Both the position numbers and the translations under genes were made by a program. From Glaciecola sp. UBA1851 (GTDB lineage Bacteria > Pseudomonadota > Gammaproteobacteria > Enterobacterales > Alteromonadaceae): DNA of 26,109 nucleotides. Positions 23,183 through 26,109 of this stretch are shown here, piece by piece; the stretch's first letter is position 1, and each line of letters opens with the position of its first letter. Location of the stretch: NCBI GenBank assembly GCA_002338515.1, contig DDIL01000139.1:1-26109 (forward strand). The letters are read 5' to 3'. The notes below the pieces were generated by a model. It was not told the DNA's origin, did not search any database, and worked only from the letters and a program-made list of their open reading frames with translations.

Positions 23183-24409
23183 GTGGAAAAAGCTGAATTT
23201 ATTCAGGTACGTAGGTTTATAGTAAAACTAGGTAAGATGTTGCACAAATATGGTACACCTGCATTTCGGCTAGAGGCGCATTTATTAGAAGTTGCGTCTT
23301 ATTTGAATGTGCACGCAAGTTTTATATCAACGCCTACTTCACTTACTTTTGTTATTTGGTCTGACAAACATGAAGAAGAATATACGCATGCTGCTAGGGT
23401 TCAACCAGGAGAATTAGATTTAGGTTCATTATCTCGAACCGATGAGCTAGTTAGCTCATTAATTGCGGGTGAACTAAACTTGCAAGATGCAGATTCACGG
23501 CTTACCGAAATTGAATCTAAGATAAAATTTTTACATCCTTTGGGAATGATGTTCGCATACAGTGGCGCAACCGGCGCGTTTGCTGTTCTAATGGGTGCGT
23601 CCTTATTAGATGCCATTGCTTCTGGCGCAATTGGCTTGGTTATGTATTTGTTTGTGTATTGGTCGCAACACTCAAAGCGTGTGCTTTACATGCTAGAGCC
23701 CGCTGTTGCCTTAGTGTCTGGTTTATTAGCCTGTGCTATCGCGCACTATTTAGATCCGGGTATTAACATTCGTCTTGTTGTCCTTTCATCCATTATTGTA
23801 TTTATACCCGGTCTTGCACTTGCTATCGGGTTAGCAGAATTATCATCAAGACATGTGGTAAGCGGTACAGCACGAGTCATGGATGCAATTATGCAATTAT
23901 TTAAATTGTATTTTGGCGCTTTTTTGGGTATCTCGCTCGGGTTTGCGCTGTTTAGTGAGGTTGAACATAACCCTATTATACGCTTACCTGATTGGTTTTT
24001 ATTTGTGGCTGTGCTTATTTTGTGTGCAGCGCTGGTTCCTATCTTTAATATTCGCTTAAAGCATGCACCTTTTGCAATAATGTGCGGATTTATTGGTTAT
24101 TTCTCTACTTTCTGGGCTTCTAAATATTTGGAGTTTGGTTTAGGTACATTTGCCGGCGCATTTGCTGTTGGTTTATTTGCTAATTTATTTACGCGGGTAG
24201 CTAAAGCGCCGGCCACTATTGTATTGATGCAAGGGTTAATTGTACTTGTTCCAGGCTCAAAAACTTATATTGGACTAAATTCATTTGTATCGGGTAAAGA
24301 CTTTGTGCAAGCTGAGCATATTGGGCAAGAAACATTCGTTATTTTTATGTCACTGGTTGCAGGGCTTATTTTCGCCAATGTTGTGTTGCCTACTAAAAAG
24401 GCACTTTAG
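23183..24409 (+). CDS. Threonine/serine exporter family protein (fused ThrE type)
   Basis: The 408-residue inner-membrane protein joins both ThrE-family halves, which E. coli splits as YjjP and YjjB. The N-terminal cytoplasmic part (about 1-115) has the family pattern LHKYGTPAFRLEAHLLEVA and ISTPTSLTFVIW. The first membrane block (about 118-255) has FAYSGATGAFAVLMGASLLD and the IPGLALAIGLAELSSRHVVSGTARVMDA motif. The second block (about 270-405) ends with VLVPGSKTYIGLNS. About ten membrane helices are expected. The likely role is proton-coupled export of threonine or serine, though substrates of most members are unproven. The start is GTG with a GAGG ribosome-binding site 9 bp upstream. The AlkC gene follows after 115 bp. 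Confidence 0.88.
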   Translation: MEKAEFIQVRRFIVKLGKMLHKYGTPAFRLEAHLLEVASYLNVHASFISTPTSLTFVIWSDKHEEEYTHAARVQPGELDLGSLSRTDELVSSLIAGELNLQDADSRLTEIESKIKFLHPLGMMFAYSGATGAFAVLMGASLLDAIASGAIGLVMYLFVYWSQHSKRVLYMLEPAVALVSGLLACAIAHYLDPGINIRLVVLSSIIVFIPGLALAIGLAELSSRHVVSGTARVMDAIMQLFKLYFGAFLGISLGFALFSEVEHNPIIRLPDWFLFVAVLILCAALVPIFNIRLKHAPFAIMCGFIGYFSTFWASKYLEFGLGTFAGAFAVGLFANLFTRVAKAPATIVLMQGLIVLVPGSKTYIGLNSFVSGKDFVQAEHIGQETFVIFMSLVAGLIFANVVLPTKKAL

Positions 24410-24463
24410 TATGGAGTTGCGTTTTGATGAGTTACAATTCTTTGAGCTAATATTGGAGAGAAA

Positions 24464-24497
24464 AACCCGTGATAAGATCGAAGCGATAACACGGGTT
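24464..24497. other. Structured hairpin between ThrE-type and alkC genes
   Basis: An 8-bp perfect stem aacccgtg/cacgggtt (24464-24471, 24490-24497) encloses an 18-nt loop that itself contains a small atcg-aag-cgat hairpin. On the plus strand no T-tract follows, so it is a poor terminator for the exporter gene. On the minus strand it is followed by TTTTTCTCTCC and would look like a terminator, but no minus-strand gene lies near. Confidence 0.45.
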
Positions 24498-24524
24498 AGT
24501 TAACTGTATAGACGGAGCATACCT

Positions 24525-25661
24525 TTGCCTGAAGCTTTCAAAGAAAAGTTAAATATTAATGCCATAGAATACTTAGCTACGAATATAAAAACTGCTTATA
24601 TCAACTTTGACGAATTAGGGTTTGTTGCCGAGGCTTCAAATAGGCTAGATACCTTGGAGCTAAAAGCAAGGTCAAATCAAATCAAACAAGCACTATTTAG
24701 TTTCTTACCTAACAAATTTGAAGAGGTGAGCGCTACCTTTAAGCAATGTTTAGGCGAACCTGCTAAAGCTGATGAAATCATTTTTGATGCACAGCCTAAT
24801 GGATTAGCTGGTTGGATAATGATGCCTGTGATTGATTATTTAGCTCAATTTGCGGTTGAACATCACCCTGATAAATTCCAAGCAGGCCTAGAATTAATGC
24901 ATGCCTGCACTAAGCGCTTTTCCGCAGAATTTGCTATACGTAAATTTTTATTAGATAGGCCTGAACAGACTTTGGCTGTGTTAATTAAATGGTGTGATGA
25001 TATAGACCCTCACGTTAGGCGTTTAGCTTCAGAAGGCACAAGGCCCTATCTGCCTTGGGGGGTGAATCTAAAATTATTCGCAAAACGGCCTGAATTAATA
25101 CTCCCAATATTGGAAAAGCTAAAAGACGATGAGTCAGAGTATGTTAGGCGAAGTGTTGCTAACAGCTTAAATGATATTGCAAAAGACCATCCTGACTTGA
25201 TTGCTGAATTAGCTAAAAAATGGTGGCAACCGAAAAATAAACCAAGACAAAAACTAATCAAACATGCTTGTCGAACATTGCTAAAGAATGGTCACCCTGG
25301 AGTATTAGCATGTTTCGGTTATCCTCCCACTTCTGGTCTGAATATATCGCTATCACTCTCTAATACTGAGGTGGCTATAGGTGAAAGTTTATCAATGCAG
25401 CTAACTATCCATAATCAATTAACGCTTAGTCAAAATTTGTTAATTGATTACGTTGTGTTCCATCAAAAAGCGAATCGGCAATTAACACCCAAAGTATTTA
25501 AGTGGACTAGCTGTGGTATTCATGCAGATGAACAAAAAGAATGGTACAAACAGCATAGTTTTAAAATAGTGACCACACGAAAATATTATATAGGGCTACA
25601 TAGAATTGATGTGTTAGTTAATGGAAGAGTAGAGGCTAGTGCAGACTTTCAATTAGTGTAA
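24525..25661 (+). CDS. alkC: AlkC-type DNA-3-methylpurine glycosylase with C-terminal Ig-like domain
   Basis: The 378-residue base-excision repair protein is built of HEAT-like helical repeats. AlkC enzymes excise cationic 3-methyladenine and 3-methylcytosine lesions without flipping the base. The N-terminus MPEAFKEKLNINAIEYLATNI matches the family's characteristic opening. Helical repeats cover about 1-265, including HPDKFQAGLELMHACTKRFSAEFAIRKFL, DIDPHVRRLASEGTRPYLPWG and DESEYVRRSVANSLNDIAKDHPDL, where residues for DNA contact lie. The region about 268-378 (ISLSLSNTEVAIGESLSMQLTI ... YYIGLHRIDVLVNG) looks like the extra Ig-like domain of the AlkC-alpha subgroup. The start is TTG, chosen because it yields the conserved N-terminus and has GGAG 8 bp upstream. 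It may be cotranscribed with the exporter gene. Confidence 0.87.
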   Translation: MPEAFKEKLNINAIEYLATNIKTAYINFDELGFVAEASNRLDTLELKARSNQIKQALFSFLPNKFEEVSATFKQCLGEPAKADEIIFDAQPNGLAGWIMMPVIDYLAQFAVEHHPDKFQAGLELMHACTKRFSAEFAIRKFLLDRPEQTLAVLIKWCDDIDPHVRRLASEGTRPYLPWGVNLKLFAKRPELILPILEKLKDDESEYVRRSVANSLNDIAKDHPDLIAELAKKWWQPKNKPRQKLIKHACRTLLKNGHPGVLACFGYPPTSGLNISLSLSNTEVAIGESLSMQLTIHNQLTLSQNLLIDYVVFHQKANRQLTPKVFKWTSCGIHADEQKEWYKQHSFKIVTTRKYYIGLHRIDVLVNGRVEASADFQLV

Positions 25662-25690
25662 TGAGTTAGATCATAAAAATTTAAAGAAAA

Positions 25691-25719
25691 AGCGAACCAC
25701 TTAAGTTGAGTGGTTAGCT
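25691..25719. terminator. Bidirectional terminator between alkC and GDSL hydrolase genes
   Basis: An 11-bp stem with one mismatch (agcgaaccact and agtggttagct) flanks a 7-nt loop. It lies in the 70 bp between convergent gene ends. T-rich sequence follows on the plus strand (ttgtatttattatt) and on the minus strand (TTTTCTTTAAATTTTT), so it can act in both directions. Confidence 0.75.
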
Positions 25720-25731
25720 TTGTATTTATTA

Positions 25732-26109
25732 TTATGCTTGCTTGCGTTTAGCCGCGGCAACCATAAATAAACCAAAAGTTAGTAATAATAAACTTGAAGG
25801 TGTCGATACTTGAAGCGCATCTAAAGCCGCATCTGCAATCGCTCTATGTCCAGCAGCGGTTGGGTGCACAGCGTCCCAAAGCAAGTATGAATCGGGATCA
25901 TCACAAACGCTCATTCCATCAAAACACGGTGTATCAATATTCGTAAAGCCGTAATCATCTGGGTTCAATGTAATATCGAGTAATGAGGCAAAAGCGTCAA
26001 ATTGCACAATGTTCAAATCAGCACTTAAGCTATTTAGTGCGTTAGCCAATAAAGTATTAAAAGTCACTGTCCATGCATCCGCAATAGGTACATTTGGAAT
26101 TAAAAAGTC
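25732..26109 (-). CDS. GDSL/SGNH hydrolase with PEP-CTERM-like tail (partial, C-terminal part)
   Basis: The reading frame is open to the right edge, so only the last ~125 residues are seen. DAVHPTAAGHRAIAD is block V of SGNH/GDSL lipases and esterases, holding the catalytic Asp and His of the triad. FNTLLANALNSLS before it is typical of GDSL esterases and thermolabile-hemolysin-like enzymes. The protein ends in VSTPSSLLLLTFGLFMVAAAKRKQA: a short Ser/Thr-Pro motif, a hydrophobic helix and a basic end. This matches the PEP-CTERM sorting-signal layout, although the usual PEP is replaced by STP. It is probably an exported esterase processed by an exosortase. Block I, with the nucleophilic Ser, and the signal peptide lie outside the window. 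A frame-internal GTG at 26067 is not a true start. Confidence 0.85.
   Translation of the reverse strand, partial: DFLIPNVPIADAWTVTFNTLLANALNSLSADLNIVQFDAFASLLDITLNPDDYGFTNIDTPCFDGMSVCDDPDSYLLWDAVHPTAAGHRAIADAALDALQVSTPSSLLLLTFGLFMVAAAKRKQA

Noticed and set aside
26065..26067. GTG as the start of a 111-residue protein at the right edge
   Set aside because: The frame continues open to the window end with GDSL-like sequence and there is no ribosome-binding site, so the gene is truncated by the window.

Overview
The window looks like a chromosomal segment of a marine gammaproteobacterium of the Alteromonadales (Alteromonas/Paraglaciecola/Glaciecola/Colwellia-like). The DNA is visibly AT-rich. 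The gene content fits that group: beta-1,3-glucan (laminarin) enzymes, a TRAP transporter, YaiL/DUF2058, RlmA, YafJ, a PEP-CTERM-like protein, and a long palindromic intergenic repeat of a kind I associate with these genera. The order is inferred from content; nothing here fixes the species. I see no rRNA, tRNA, CRISPR array or recognisable transposase.

Region 1 (1-4570) is a carboxylate uptake module. A TRAP transporter operon (dctP-dctQ-dctM, minus strand, dctM cut by the left edge) faces a divergent two-component system, a Cache-domain histidine kinase and a NarL-type response regulator. The 404-bp divergent region carries two near-identical inverted repeats (ctaggta-N4-tacctag/a) plus further half-sites, which look like the regulator's binding sites. 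A hairpin between dctP and dctQ probably sets the excess of binding protein over permease.

Region 2 (4600-17527) is a beta-1,3-glucan utilisation island. It holds a GH3 beta-glucosidase, an FG-GAP repeat lipoprotein, a 55-residue membrane protein, a YafJ-like amidotransferase, a large GH149-type beta-1,3-glucan phosphorylase, two GH17 enzymes and a clan-A glycosidase lipoprotein. The GH3, GH149 and both GH17 proteins lack signal peptides. The likely picture is that outer-envelope lipoproteins bind and cut glucan, and imported oligosaccharides are trimmed and phosphorolysed in the cytoplasm to glucose and glucose-1-phosphate. No TonB receptor or sugar transporter is in the window. A ~199-bp imperfect palindrome (15978-16176) lies between the convergent GH17 and lipoprotein genes.

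Region 3 (17657-22917) is regulatory and housekeeping. It contains a LytTR response regulator without an adjacent kinase, rlmA (convergent, 26-bp overlap), a single-domain CheY-like regulator, a YaiL/DUF2058 protein, and a LytS-type kinase with a second LytTR regulator clearly paralogous to the first. A perfect 20-bp palindrome sits between the clan-A glycosidase and the first LytTR gene.

Region 4 (23183-26109) has a fused ThrE-family threonine/serine exporter, an AlkC-type alkylpurine DNA glycosylase starting at TTG, and the 3' part of a GDSL/SGNH hydrolase with a PEP-CTERM-like tail that runs off the right edge.
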